Shown piece after piece: positions 24,033 through 31,802 of a stretch of 64,000 nucleotides of DNA (position 1 is its first letter; each line of letters starts with the position of its first letter). Source of the stretch: Blastococcus sp. HT6-4 (GTDB taxonomy: Bacteria; Actinomycetota; Actinomycetes; Mycobacteriales; Geodermatophilaceae); NCBI RefSeq assembly GCF_039679125.1, contig NZ_CP155551.1, forward strand, positions 1,364,001-1,428,000, in the 5' to 3' direction. Made by a program: the position numbers and the translations under genes. The notes beneath the pieces are model-generated. The model had not been told where the DNA came from. It searched no databases and worked only from the letters and a program-made list of their open reading frames with translations.

Positions 24033-25419
24033 GCTGGCGGTCAGCGGGGGCGCCGGTGGCGTCGAGGCCGACCTGGCCGACCTGGAGACCCTCGCGCGCA
24101 GCAGCGCCGCGCTGGCCGAGCTGCTGGCCGGCACCAGCGGCGCCTGCCACGCGGTGCTGGTCGATCCGGACCTGCTGGCCTCCGCGCTGCTCGACCCGGG
24201 CGGCGTCGCCCGGTTCGACGCGGCACTGCTCGGGGTGCTGGAGGGGCCGAGCGGGCTGACGGCGCTGGCCGCCGGGCTGGCCGCGCGGGCCGTGGTGCTG
24301 CACGCCGCGGCGGCCGCCTACGCGGCCGCCGACGCCGCGCTGGCCGAGCTGGCCGACGACCTGCGCTGGGCGAGCGGCTTCTTCTGGCCGGTCACGGTGG
24401 GCGGGCTGCTCGTCACGGGCACCGGCCGCGCAATCGGCGACCCGGCCGGTGCGGACCAGGAGATCGGCGTCCTGCTCGCAGACCCGGAGCGCTGGCTCAC
24501 CGAGCACCCCGGCCTGGTGGACGACGTGGCCGGCGCCCTGCCCGGGCTGGGTGGACTGGCGAACGTGCTGACCATCGGCGTGGCCGCTCCGTGGCTCGGT
24601 GGCGGGGACGTCGGCTCGGCGGCCCGTCGGCTCGGCCGGCTGTGGCCCGACGGCGCCCCCGTCGTCAGCCAGCTCCCCGATGACGACCGCACCGCGGTGG
24701 TCACGCCGCCGCGAGGGGTCGACGACCTGCTGCGCGCGCTCGACGCCCGCGCCGGCGGGGCGGGCCCCGGGCAGGACACCGTCGCCGTGCGGGTGCTCAC
24801 CTCCGCCGACGGCAGCACCGCGTACATCGTCGACATCCCCGGCACCCGCGACTGGAACCCTCCGAGCGCGTCGGTCAACCCGCGGACCGACGACCTGGGC
24901 ACCAACCTCCGCGTGCTGGGGGGCGGCGTCACGACCAGGCAGCGGGCGATCGCCGAGGCCCTCCGGCGGGCGGGGGCCGGGCCGGCCGACCCGGTGATGC
25001 TGGTCGGCCACAGCCAGGGCGGCATGGTGGCCGCGCAGGCCGCCTCCGACGCCGGCACCCCGGACTTCGACTTCGACGTGCGCAGCGTGGTCACGGCCGG
25101 TTCGCCGATCGCCCGTGCCGACATCCCGGCGTCCGTGCAGGTGCTGGCGCTGGAGAACGCGTACGACGTCGTGCCGCGGCTGGACAGCCGCCCGAACGAC
25201 GACAGCCCGAACGTCACGACCGTGATCTTCGAGGTCCAGCACGGCGACATCGGGGACAACCACGGGCTCGAGCAGGCCTACCGGCCGGCCGCCCGTGCGG
25301 TCGACCGGAGCGGCGATCCCTCGATCACCGCGTTCCGTGCCGCCGCCGCCCCGTTCCTCGCCGGGCCGGGCAGCGGCACCACGGTGGTCGCCCACGTCTA
25401 CGCGATCGGCAGGCGGTGA
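24019..25419 (+). CDS. Two-part protein: helical N-domain plus lipase-like alpha/beta hydrolase
   Basis: Residues about 1-150 are Ala/Leu-rich helices without a classical signal peptide, and a hydrophobic segment FFWPVTVGGLLVTG lies near 120. Residues about 235-460 are an alpha/beta hydrolase domain with nucleophile Ser in MLVGHSQGGMVAAQ, Asp in ENAYDVVPRLD and a His in GDIGDNHGLEQ. The plan, helical targeting part plus lipase part, resembles ESX-exported effectors such as PE/PPE-lipases. It is the third gene of the coupled cassette. Substrate and secretion are inferred. Confidence 0.65.
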   Translation: MSRAELAVSGGAGGVEADLADLETLARSSAALAELLAGTSGACHAVLVDPDLLASALLDPGGVARFDAALLGVLEGPSGLTALAAGLAARAVVLHAAAAAYAAADAALAELADDLRWASGFFWPVTVGGLLVTGTGRAIGDPAGADQEIGVLLADPERWLTEHPGLVDDVAGALPGLGGLANVLTIGVAAPWLGGGDVGSAARRLGRLWPDGAPVVSQLPDDDRTAVVTPPRGVDDLLRALDARAGGAGPGQDTVAVRVLTSADGSTAYIVDIPGTRDWNPPSASVNPRTDDLGTNLRVLGGGVTTRQRAIAEALRRAGAGPADPVMLVGHSQGGMVAAQAASDAGTPDFDFDVRSVVTAGSPIARADIPASVQVLALENAYDVVPRLDSRPNDDSPNVTTVIFEVQHGDIGDNHGLEQAYRPAARAVDRSGDPSITAFRAAAAPFLAGPGSGTTVVAHVYAIGRR

Positions 25420-25443
25420 GGCGGTCCTACGTGCTGACCGCCT
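25419..25443. terminator. Short hairpin between convergent genes
   Basis: An 8-base stem (AGGCGGTC with GACCGCCT, 9-base loop) begins at the last base of the hydrolase stop codon and lies before the 3' end of the convergent gene at 25504. There is no U-run. A weak bidirectional terminator is possible. Confidence 0.3.
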
Positions 25444-25503
25444 GGATGGGCGGCAACGGCACCTTCGTGGCGGCCCACACCTCGCTCGCGACGGCCGCCG
25501 GCG

Positions 25504-25881
25504 TCAGTTCTCGAGCACGTCGGTGTCGTCGGCCAGGGCGGCCCGGAGACGGAGCCGTTCGAGCTCGGCCCGCACGGCCGACAGGTCGCCGGACGAGCGC
25601 AGCAGGTGCGCGAGCGCACCGGCGTTGTCCGCCCGGGCGGCGCGGGCGAGCTCGTCGAGGAGTTCACGGAGCGCGCCCTCGTCCTCGCCGTGCCGCACCA
25701 GCCGCGCGATCCCGTTGACGGTGCTGCGCACGTCCTGCAGGAGCGGGGGGAGCTGGCGCACCGTGTAGTCCAGCAGGACCACGAGGTCGAAGGGGAGCCG
25801 CACGAGTGCGACGACGGCGGGCACGGGACCGAACCGGGGCGGGGGCGGCGGAGCCGCCGGACCGAGGTCGTCGCGGGTCAT
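25504..25881 (-). CDS. Small helical protein with one membrane-seeking segment
   Basis: The 125-residue product begins with a Pro-rich tail (PAAPPPPPRFGPVPA), then a hydrophobic amphipathic segment VVALVRLPFDLVVLLDYTV, then charged helices rich in Glu, Arg and Leu (LRELLDELARAARADNAG). It looks like a peripheral membrane or coiled-coil protein. It is convergent with the effector-like hydrolase gene. No family is recognised. Confidence 0.55.
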   Translation of the reverse strand: MTRDDLGPAAPPPPPRFGPVPAVVALVRLPFDLVVLLDYTVRQLPPLLQDVRSTVNGIARLVRHGEDEGALRELLDELARAARADNAGALAHLLRSSGDLSAVRAELERLRLRAALADDTDVLEN

Positions 25882-26121
25882 GCATCCGTCCTACCCGCGG
25901 ACGGGTGGCGACGCACGACTCGCGACAACCGGCGCAGCACGGGCGGAGCGGATCGTCGGTGTCTCGGCCTGAGGTGTTCGTCACGTCGGCGCCGGCGACG
26001 AGTGGACGGCGGTCGGCGGGGGAATACCCCCCGGTTGCCGCGGCCCGACGGCCGTCCCGCGGCGGGCGGCCCGGTGCCGACGCTCCCGTCCCAGGTCGTC
26101 CGGCGCGGGCGTCGGCGCAGG

Positions 26122-26195
26122 TGGGGCGGGTGGGGCTCGAACCCACGACCCAGGGATTATGAGTCCCATGCTCTGACCGGCTGAGCTACCGCCCC
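26122..26195 (-). tRNA. tRNA-Met (CAT)
   Basis: A full cloverleaf reads on the minus strand: acceptor GGGGCGG/CCGCCCC with discriminator A, D-arm GCTC/GAGC, anticodon loop CTCATAA giving anticodon CAT, and T-arm GTGGG-TTCGAGC-CCCAC. CCA is not encoded. The anticodon stem has a T-T mismatch at the outermost pair (27-43). It lacks the three G-C pairs next to the anticodon in the usual initiator form only in part, so elongator Met is the best call; an Ile tRNA with modified C34 cannot be ruled out. Confidence 0.9.
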
Positions 26196-26352
26196 GGTGG
26201 CGACAGCCTGCCAGAAGGGCCCGCCTCGCCGTGGTGCCGGTGGGGCGGACCGACATGGTGCGTTACCACCCTGTGACATCTCGGCTCTTCGCTTGTACCG
26301 TTCCTCGCGGCCCGGCCGACCCCGCCCCCGAACCCGGGGGCTCGACCGGGCC

Positions 26353-26497
26353 CCGCCGAACCGTCCGGCCTGATGGCCGGACGGACCGGGGACCCACCGT
26401 TCTTGGGGTGAGTCCTGCCTGCGCACGTACCGGCAGGCAGGTAGGGCCACGTTCCGGCCCGAACCCGTCAGCTGACTCGGTAGGCGGAGTAGAGGAA
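26353..26497 (+). promoter_or_regulatory. c-di-AMP (ydaO/yuaA) riboswitch
   Basis: The leader of the M23 peptidase gene carries the conserved blocks of the ydaO-yuaA class in order: GCCGAACCG with a variable hairpin (26361-26384), GGGGACCCA, GGGGTGAGTC (26405-26414), a CTGCCTG/CAGGCAG hairpin, TAGGGCCA, and CCGAACCCGTCAGCTGACTCGG ending in AGGCGGAG (26458-26487). In actinobacteria this RNA senses c-di-AMP and often controls cell-wall hydrolases. It ends about 15 bases before the TTG start, close to the ribosome site. Confidence 0.88.
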
Positions 26498-26511
26498 CGG
26501 AGAACGTCGCC

Positions 26512-27744
26512 TTGGCGACCCTGCACCACCTGCACCACCCGACCGGGCCCACGCGGACGACCGGGCGTTTCCGCCGGACCGGACGGCGGGCGGCCGCGCT
26601 GACCGCGCTGCTGGCCGTCCCGTGGCTCGGCGCCGGGCCGGCCCTCGCGGCCCCCGGCGCGGCCGTCGACGTGCAGTCCGAGCACGACCGCGTCGCCGCC
26701 GAGGTCGCCGGGATCGAGCAGCGGGTGCGGGAGGCCGAGGACCGCCTGCAGCAGATGACGCTCGAGGCCGAGGAGGCCAGCGGGACGGTCCTCGCCACGC
26801 AGGCCGCGCTCGCCACGGCCCAGCAGCACGCCGAGGCCACCGCGGCGGAGCTCGCCGCCGTCCGGGCAGTCGTGGCGCGCACCCAGGACGACGTCGCGAC
26901 CCTCGGCCGGGAGGCGTACATGGGTGGTGACGAGTCGCTCAGCGAGATGGAGATGGTCCTGGACGCCGACGGGCCCGGCGAGCTCCTCCAGCAGGCCGCG
27001 ACGCTCGACCTGCTGGGCGAGCAGCGGGCCCGGACCCTCGAGGAGATGAGGGTGGTCGAGGCCCGGGAGGCCCAGCTCGACCGCGAGGCCCGGGCGGCCG
27101 TGGCGGAGCGGGACGCGGCCGCCCGCGCGGCGCACGAGGCCCAGGTGGCCGCCGACGCCCTGCTCGCCGAAGCCCAGGCCGACTTCGACGCGCTCGCGGC
27201 GGAGAAGGCAGCTCTCGACGGTCAGCTGCGCGACGCGGAGATCAGGCTCCTGTCGGTGCAGGGCACCGCCGACCCCGTCGCCACGTGGGACCAGCGGGAA
27301 GCCGCCGAGCAGACGGTCAGCACGCTGTCCGCCGCCGGCGGTGGCATCGCGCCGACCCAGGGCCGCGTGACCTCCTGCTACGGGGCCCGGTGGGGGACCA
27401 TGCACCTCGGTCTGGACATCGCCGCGCCGATCGGCACCCCCGTCCTCGCGCCGGAGTCCGGTGTCGTCCTCCAGGCGGGGCCGGCCAGCGGCTTCGGCCT
27501 GGCCGTGGCGATCCAGCACCCCGACGGCGCCATCACCGTCTACGGCCACGTCAACCAGTTCTTCGTGAACCCCGGTGAGGTCGTGGGCGCCGGGCAGCAG
27601 ATCGCGGAGGTCGGCAACCGGGGTCAGTCCACCGGCCCGCACCTGCACTTCGAGGTGCACCGCGGTGGCCTGTACGCCGATCGGTCGAACCCGGTGCCGT
27701 GGCTGGAGCAGCGCGGCGTCTCGCTGGGGGGCAGCTGCAGCTGA
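26512..27744 (+). CDS. Secreted coiled-coil M23 peptidoglycan endopeptidase
   Basis: The 410-residue precursor has an Arg-rich n-region, hydrophobic core and an ALAAPGA cleavage region near residue 47. Residues about 55-245 are a long coiled coil rich in Ala, Glu and Gln, and residues about 285-400 are an M23 (LytM) metallopeptidase with zinc ligands His298 and Asp302 (MHLGLDIA) and His377/His379 (GPHLHFEVHRGG). Such proteins cut peptidoglycan cross-links or activate other hydrolases during growth. TTG at 26512 follows GGAG at about nine bases. The riboswitch immediately upstream puts it under c-di-AMP control. Confidence 0.88.
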   Translation: MATLHHLHHPTGPTRTTGRFRRTGRRAAALTALLAVPWLGAGPALAAPGAAVDVQSEHDRVAAEVAGIEQRVREAEDRLQQMTLEAEEASGTVLATQAALATAQQHAEATAAELAAVRAVVARTQDDVATLGREAYMGGDESLSEMEMVLDADGPGELLQQAATLDLLGEQRARTLEEMRVVEAREAQLDREARAAVAERDAAARAAHEAQVAADALLAEAQADFDALAAEKAALDGQLRDAEIRLLSVQGTADPVATWDQREAAEQTVSTLSAAGGGIAPTQGRVTSCYGARWGTMHLGLDIAAPIGTPVLAPESGVVLQAGPASGFGLAVAIQHPDGAITVYGHVNQFFVNPGEVVGAGQQIAEVGNRGQSTGPHLHFEVHRGGLYADRSNPVPWLEQRGVSLGGSCS

Positions 27745-27785
27745 CCCCGGCGCGGCGGTCGCCGGAGCCCGCGCAGGACCGGGAT

Positions 27786-28460
27786 GTGCGTGCGGCGAGG
27801 CAGGACGTCTGGCTGCGCGCCGCCGCGCTGGCCGCGCTGCTGCTCGGCGGTGCGGTGGCGGCGCTCGTCGTCGACCTGCCGTCCCCCGACCGGCTCCGCG
27901 CCTGGCTCGACGCGGCCGGCGCGGGTGGCTGGGCGCTTCTGGTCGCCGCGCTGACGCTGGTGCTCCTGGCCCCCGTGCCCCGGTCGGTGCTCTCGGTGCT
28001 GGCCGGCGCGGTCCTCGGCTTCGGCCCCGGGCTGGCCGTGGCGCTCGCCGGCGGGGTGCTGGCCGGTCTCGCCGCCTTCGGGCTCGGCCGCGTGCTCGGC
28101 CGGCCCGCCGCCGCCCGGCTGGCGGGGCCCCGTCTCCAGCGCGCCGACCAGTTCTTCACCGGCCGCGGGTTCACCGCCGTGCTCGTGGGCCGGCTCATTC
28201 CGGTGATCCCGTTCGCGGTGCTCAGCTACGGGTCGGGTCTCAGCGGCGTCCGGCCGGTGCCCTACCTGGCGGCGACCGCCGTCGGGCTGGTCCCGAGCAC
28301 GGTGGTGCAGGTCGGCATCGGCGCCTCGGCCGGGTTCGTCGTGTCCCGGCTGTCCACGATCACGACCGTGCCGGTCGTCGCCGTCGTCGTCCTGCTCGTG
28401 CTGGCCGGTGGTCTCGCGTGGTGGCACCGGCGGCGGGCGGGGGAGCGGCAGCGCTACTGA
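27786..28460 (+). CDS. TVP38/TMEM64 (SNARE-associated/DedA-like) membrane protein
   Basis: This protein of about 224 residues has the TVP38 plan: LLAPVPRSVLSVLAGAVLGFGPG re-entrant segment, GRPAAARLAGPRLQRADQFF, then GRLIPVIPFAVLSYGSGLSGV with the conserved Pro-rich turn and VPSTVVQVGIGASAG. Family members are thought to move or flip lipids. GTG at 27786 has AGGA at a suitable distance; GTG at 27699 would overlap the peptidase gene. It follows the peptidase at once and may share its transcript. Its stop overlaps the convergent MDMPI-family gene by seven bases. Confidence 0.78.
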   Translation: MRAARQDVWLRAAALAALLLGGAVAALVVDLPSPDRLRAWLDAAGAGGWALLVAALTLVLLAPVPRSVLSVLAGAVLGFGPGLAVALAGGVLAGLAAFGLGRVLGRPAAARLAGPRLQRADQFFTGRGFTAVLVGRLIPVIPFAVLSYGSGLSGVRPVPYLAATAVGLVPSTVVQVGIGASAGFVVSRLSTITTVPVVAVVVLLVLAGGLAWWHRRRAGERQRY

Positions 28461-29332
28461 CCGCGGCCGAACAGCCGGCCGACCACGCCCCCCGCCCCGC
28501 CCACCGTGCGGGCGGCCAGCTGCAGGATCGGCCCGCCCGGGATGCCGGGCACCTGCTGCACGATGGGCGCCAGCTGGAGCAGCCCGCCGACGTCGTGGAC
28601 CTTCAGCCTGCGCCGGGCGGCCGCCGGCACCGGGTTCACCCGCCCGGAGGCGGCGTCGAGCAGGAGATCGGCCGCTCCCTCGACGGCCGGGCCCTCGACC
28701 ACGCCGGCCGGCACCCGGTGCACCTGCCACCCGTTCCCGTCGGCGGCGAAGCCCCAGCCGCCGTCCGGCGTGGCCAGGGTGACCCGGCCACGGATCCCCG
28801 TCGAGGCCGCCAGCGCTCCCGTCACGTCGGTGAGGGCTGCCAGGCCGGACTGCAGCACGGCCGCAGACGGTGGCTCGGCTCCGCACGACACGAGGTCCAG
28901 CCCGTGCACGGCGAGCTCGTAGGCCTGCCCGAGGACGACGCTGAGCAGCGGCAGCCGCCCGACGACGGAGACCGTCGGCGCGGTGTCGAGCTCCGTCGGC
29001 TCCTCGTGGAGGTACCGGGTGGTGGCCTCCCGGTTGCGCCGCAGCGCGGCCAGCACCTCCTCGCGGGAGGCGTCCCGGTGCGCGGCCGTGACCCGGGCGT
29101 TCACGGCGTCGGGATCGGGCGGGGTGCCACGTCCACCGGAGCGGGCGGAGGCGATCAGGTCCGCCAGCGCGGCGTGGTCGTCCCAGCAGCCCAGATGCAC
29201 GCAGATGTCGTGCGCCCGCCAGCCGGGCAGCCGTGAGCGCCGGTCCAGGTCCACCGATCCGGCCCGCGCGAGGAACTCGTCCCACGCGCCGAGCACCATC
29301 CCGGCGACCTCGTCCCGGCCCGCGCCGGCCAT
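28454..29332 (-). CDS. Maleylpyruvate isomerase-family mycothiol-dependent protein
   Basis: The product of about 292 residues starts with a DinB/MDMPI four-helix domain (AWDEFLARAGSVDLDRRS, GWRAHDICVHLGCWDDH, ELAVHGLDL) in which two histidines and a Glu would bind a metal, followed by an MDMPI C-terminal-type domain to residue 230. Characterised members use mycothiol, the actinobacterial thiol, to isomerise maleylpyruvate or to conjugate electrophiles. ATG at 29332 was chosen; GTG at 29350 adds six residues. The reaction is not known for this one. Confidence 0.72.
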   Translation of the reverse strand: MAGAGRDEVAGMVLGAWDEFLARAGSVDLDRRSRLPGWRAHDICVHLGCWDDHAALADLIASARSGGRGTPPDPDAVNARVTAAHRDASREEVLAALRRNREATTRYLHEEPTELDTAPTVSVVGRLPLLSVVLGQAYELAVHGLDLVSCGAEPPSAAVLQSGLAALTDVTGALAASTGIRGRVTLATPDGGWGFAADGNGWQVHRVPAGVVEGPAVEGAADLLLDAASGRVNPVPAAARRRLKVHDVGGLLQLAPIVQQVPGIPGGPILQLAARTVGGAGGVVGRLFGRGQ

Positions 29333-29486
29333 CCCCTGGTGTCCGCCCACGGCACGCCCCTACCCGGCCCCCGGTCCGGGCAGGCATGGCCACCGTCGCA
29401 CCCCGGCGGGGCAGGGGGCGTCCGTCCTCACCCCCCGGGGTGAGGACGGCGTCAAGCAGCCGACGGGGCGCGCCGATCGCCTCCCT

Positions 29487-30632
29487 GTGATCGAGCGAGC
29501 GGCACACGACCGCCGAGCGGGCAGTCCCGCGCCGTCCGAGCGGCCGTCCTCGGGCTTCCTGCGCCGCGCGCTGACCGGTGTCCGGAACGGTCTGTACCGT
29601 CCTCTCGCCGGGGACGACGCCCGCGTCACCTACTGGGTCCGGCACGTGCGGATCGGGGTGCTCCTCACGGAGTTGGCGGCCCTGGCGGTGACGGCCCACG
29701 TCCTGCTGACCGACGGCCTCGCCGCCCGGGACCGGGCGCTGCTGGCCCTCGCGACGGTGGTGCTCGTCTGCACGCCGGCGATCCTGCTGCTCCCGCTGGC
29801 GGCGATGATGCGCGACTGGCGCGGCCCCACGCTGTTCTACGCATGGACCCTCGCCTCCGCCGCCGTCGTGATCATCGCCACGCGCCTCGACGGTGGTGCC
29901 GGCAGCCCGCTCGACGCGCTCGTGTTCCTGGTCCTCGCCTACACGGCCGTCGCGTACCCGCCCCAGGGCGTCGTGGCCATGGGCAGCCTGATCACCGTCG
30001 GCCACCTGCTGCTGGTCGACCTGCCGGGGCTCAGCGCCGGCGGACTCTTCTTCGCGGCGATCACGGGCGTCTTCACGGTGGTCTGCGCGATGTCGTCGGC
30101 CAACTCGTGGGCCGCCTACGACCGCCACGTGCTCCTGATCCGCACCCAGGAGCTGCTCGCGTCCACCGATGCGCTCACCGGGGCCCCCAACCGGCGGCTC
30201 TTCCGCGAGCGCGTGTCCGCCGCGGTCGACGCCGCGGCCTGGGGCCACCAGTCGGTCCTGTGCCTGGTCGACCTCGACGGCTTCACGACGGTCAACGACG
30301 CCGGCGGGCACGCCGCGGGCGACGCGTTGCTCAGCGCCGTCGCCACGGCGCTGGGTGGGGCGGTCCGCGAGACCGACACCGTCGCCCGGCTGGGAGGCGA
30401 CGAGTTCGGCGTCCTGGCCGACGTGACCGCCGGCTTCTCCGCCGAGGCGCTCGCCGAGCGGTTGCGGGCGGCGGTCGCGCTCACCGGCACCCGGTACCGG
30501 GTCACCGCGAGCGTGGGCGTGGCGGAGATCGAGCCGGGCGACGAGGTGGAGGACCTCCTGCACCGGGCCGACGTCGCCATGTACCGGGCCAAGAGCGGTG
30601 GTGGCGATCGGGTGAGCGCGGTCGGGGGCTGA
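29487..30632 (+). CDS. Membrane diguanylate cyclase with intact GGDEF and I-site
   Basis: The 381-residue protein has about six membrane helices (residues 50-215) acting as a likely sensor, then a GGDEF domain. DALTGAPNRRLF opens the domain; RLGGDEFGVL (303-307) is intact; and RETD at 294-297 lies five residues before it, the product-inhibition I-site. It should make c-di-GMP from two GTP. GTG at 29487 is the only good start before the first helix, but no clear ribosome site is visible. Confidence 0.87.
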   Translation: MIERAAHDRRAGSPAPSERPSSGFLRRALTGVRNGLYRPLAGDDARVTYWVRHVRIGVLLTELAALAVTAHVLLTDGLAARDRALLALATVVLVCTPAILLLPLAAMMRDWRGPTLFYAWTLASAAVVIIATRLDGGAGSPLDALVFLVLAYTAVAYPPQGVVAMGSLITVGHLLLVDLPGLSAGGLFFAAITGVFTVVCAMSSANSWAAYDRHVLLIRTQELLASTDALTGAPNRRLFRERVSAAVDAAAWGHQSVLCLVDLDGFTTVNDAGGHAAGDALLSAVATALGGAVRETDTVARLGGDEFGVLADVTAGFSAEALAERLRAAVALTGTRYRVTASVGVAEIEPGDEVEDLLHRADVAMYRAKSGGGDRVSAVGG

Positions 30633-31085
30633 CGGCAGGCGCCCGATGAGCCACTCGGCGTCGCACCTCGGACACGAAGCGTGACTGCCGGTCGGCGCGG
30701 CAGCGCAGGTGGCCCAGCACTTCGCCCCCTCGGTGGCCGGTGGGCTGGTTACCGTGTGTGACGAACGTCTCGGGTCGAGGTGCCGGGTGCCCCGCCGTCC
30801 CGTGTGGCGGGCGCAGCCGCCGGTCGCCGGATCCCAGGGGGAGGGGTGGACCGGGTAGACGCCGACTCCATGGCCGTGGTATGGCCGCTGACCAGGGACA
30901 AGGCGCCGTGTCGGTGATCAACAACCACTTTCGTCCCACGGGTCGCATCCGGGCTGGCGCGATCGGGTCCCCATCGTGCAAACTTGTCGCGGGAGCCCTG
31001 CTCCGACACTGCCGAACACGGCGCGTCACCGAATCGATGGGTCCGTAGGGGAAGACGAGACCGATCGAGTCGATGGAGGTGCCCC
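30633..31085. other. 453-base stretch without a supported gene
   Basis: Both strands contain open frames here (for example 30740-31048 plus and 30749-31009 minus), but they lack ribosome sites, show poor composition for this genome and have no recognisable motif. The stretch probably holds the diguanylate cyclase terminator and the promoter of the DUF3145 gene; I could not place either. Confidence 0.4.
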
Positions 31086-31586
31086 GTGCAGCGACGGTCT
31101 ACCCAGGGTGTCGTCTTCGTGCACGCGTGCCCGAAGGCGCTCTGCCAGCACGTCGAGTGGGCGCTGGAACGCGTCGTCGGCGCGCCGGTCTCCCTGTCAT
31201 GGGCTGACCAGCCCGCCGCGCACGGTTCCTACCGTGCTGAAGTGGCATGGACCGGTGCCCCCGGTACCGGCGCCAAGCTGGTCGCTGCGCTGCGCGCGTG
31301 GCCGATGCTGCGCTTCGAGGTCACCGAGGAAGCCAGTCACGGCAACGACGGCGAGCGGATGTCCTACGTGCCCGGGCACGGGGTTTTCCGGGCGCCGACG
31401 AGCGCCAACGGCGACCTCATCGTCACCGAGCAGCAGCTGCGCCACCTGGCGGCCACCGCGAGCTCCATCGAGGCGTTCCGGCACGGGGTCGACCAGCTGC
31501 TCGGCGCGGCCTGGGACGCCGATCTCGAGGTCTACCGGCACGCCGGCGACGGTAGCCCGGTCACCTGGCTCCACCAGGTCGTGTAG
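31086..31586 (+). CDS. DUF3145 protein
   Basis: The 166-residue protein matches the actinobacterial DUF3145 family: TQGVVFVHACPKALCQHVEWAL at the start, YRAEVAWTG, LRFEVTEEAS and a C-terminal FRHGVDQLLGAAWDADLE helix. Its function is not known. In Streptomyces a gene of this family lies beside the fatty-acid cluster, and here it is convergent with accD6 at the end of that cluster, so a link to lipid synthesis is possible. GTG at 31086 starts directly before the conserved part. Confidence 0.82.
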   Translation: MQRRSTQGVVFVHACPKALCQHVEWALERVVGAPVSLSWADQPAAHGSYRAEVAWTGAPGTGAKLVAALRAWPMLRFEVTEEASHGNDGERMSYVPGHGVFRAPTSANGDLIVTEQQLRHLAATASSIEAFRHGVDQLLGAAWDADLEVYRHAGDGSPVTWLHQVV

Positions 31587-31712
31587 CTCACCGGTCGAGC
31601 AGCAGGAGGCCCGCTGCGCCCGCCCTCGTGGGCGGCCGCGCGGGGACCTCCGGATCACGATCCGAACACGACACTCCGGGCCCGGCCCGGAAGGCGTCGT
31701 AGCCTGGAACCG

Positions 31713-31751
31713 GTCGTCCGGGCGCCGTCGGGGAAGCGGCGCCCGGACGAC
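31713..31751. terminator. 15-bp perfect hairpin between convergent genes
   Basis: GTCGTCCGGGCGCCG pairs without mismatch with CGGCGCCCGGACGAC around a 9-base loop. It sits between the DUF3145 stop at 31586 and the accD6 stop at 31803, with no U-run on either strand. It is well placed to end transcription from both sides. Confidence 0.65.
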
Positions 31752-31802
31752 CTCCCACGTGGTGCGTGAGGTCGCCCGCCACCGGCCGGGCGGCCGGGGC
31801 GG

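Noticed and set aside
26361..26384. CCGTCCGGCC/GGCCGGACGG hairpin read as a terminator
   Set aside because: It is the variable stem inside the c-di-AMP riboswitch, not a separate element.
30740..31048. Open frames on both strands between the diguanylate cyclase and DUF3145 genes
   Set aside because: No ribosome site, biased composition, no motif.
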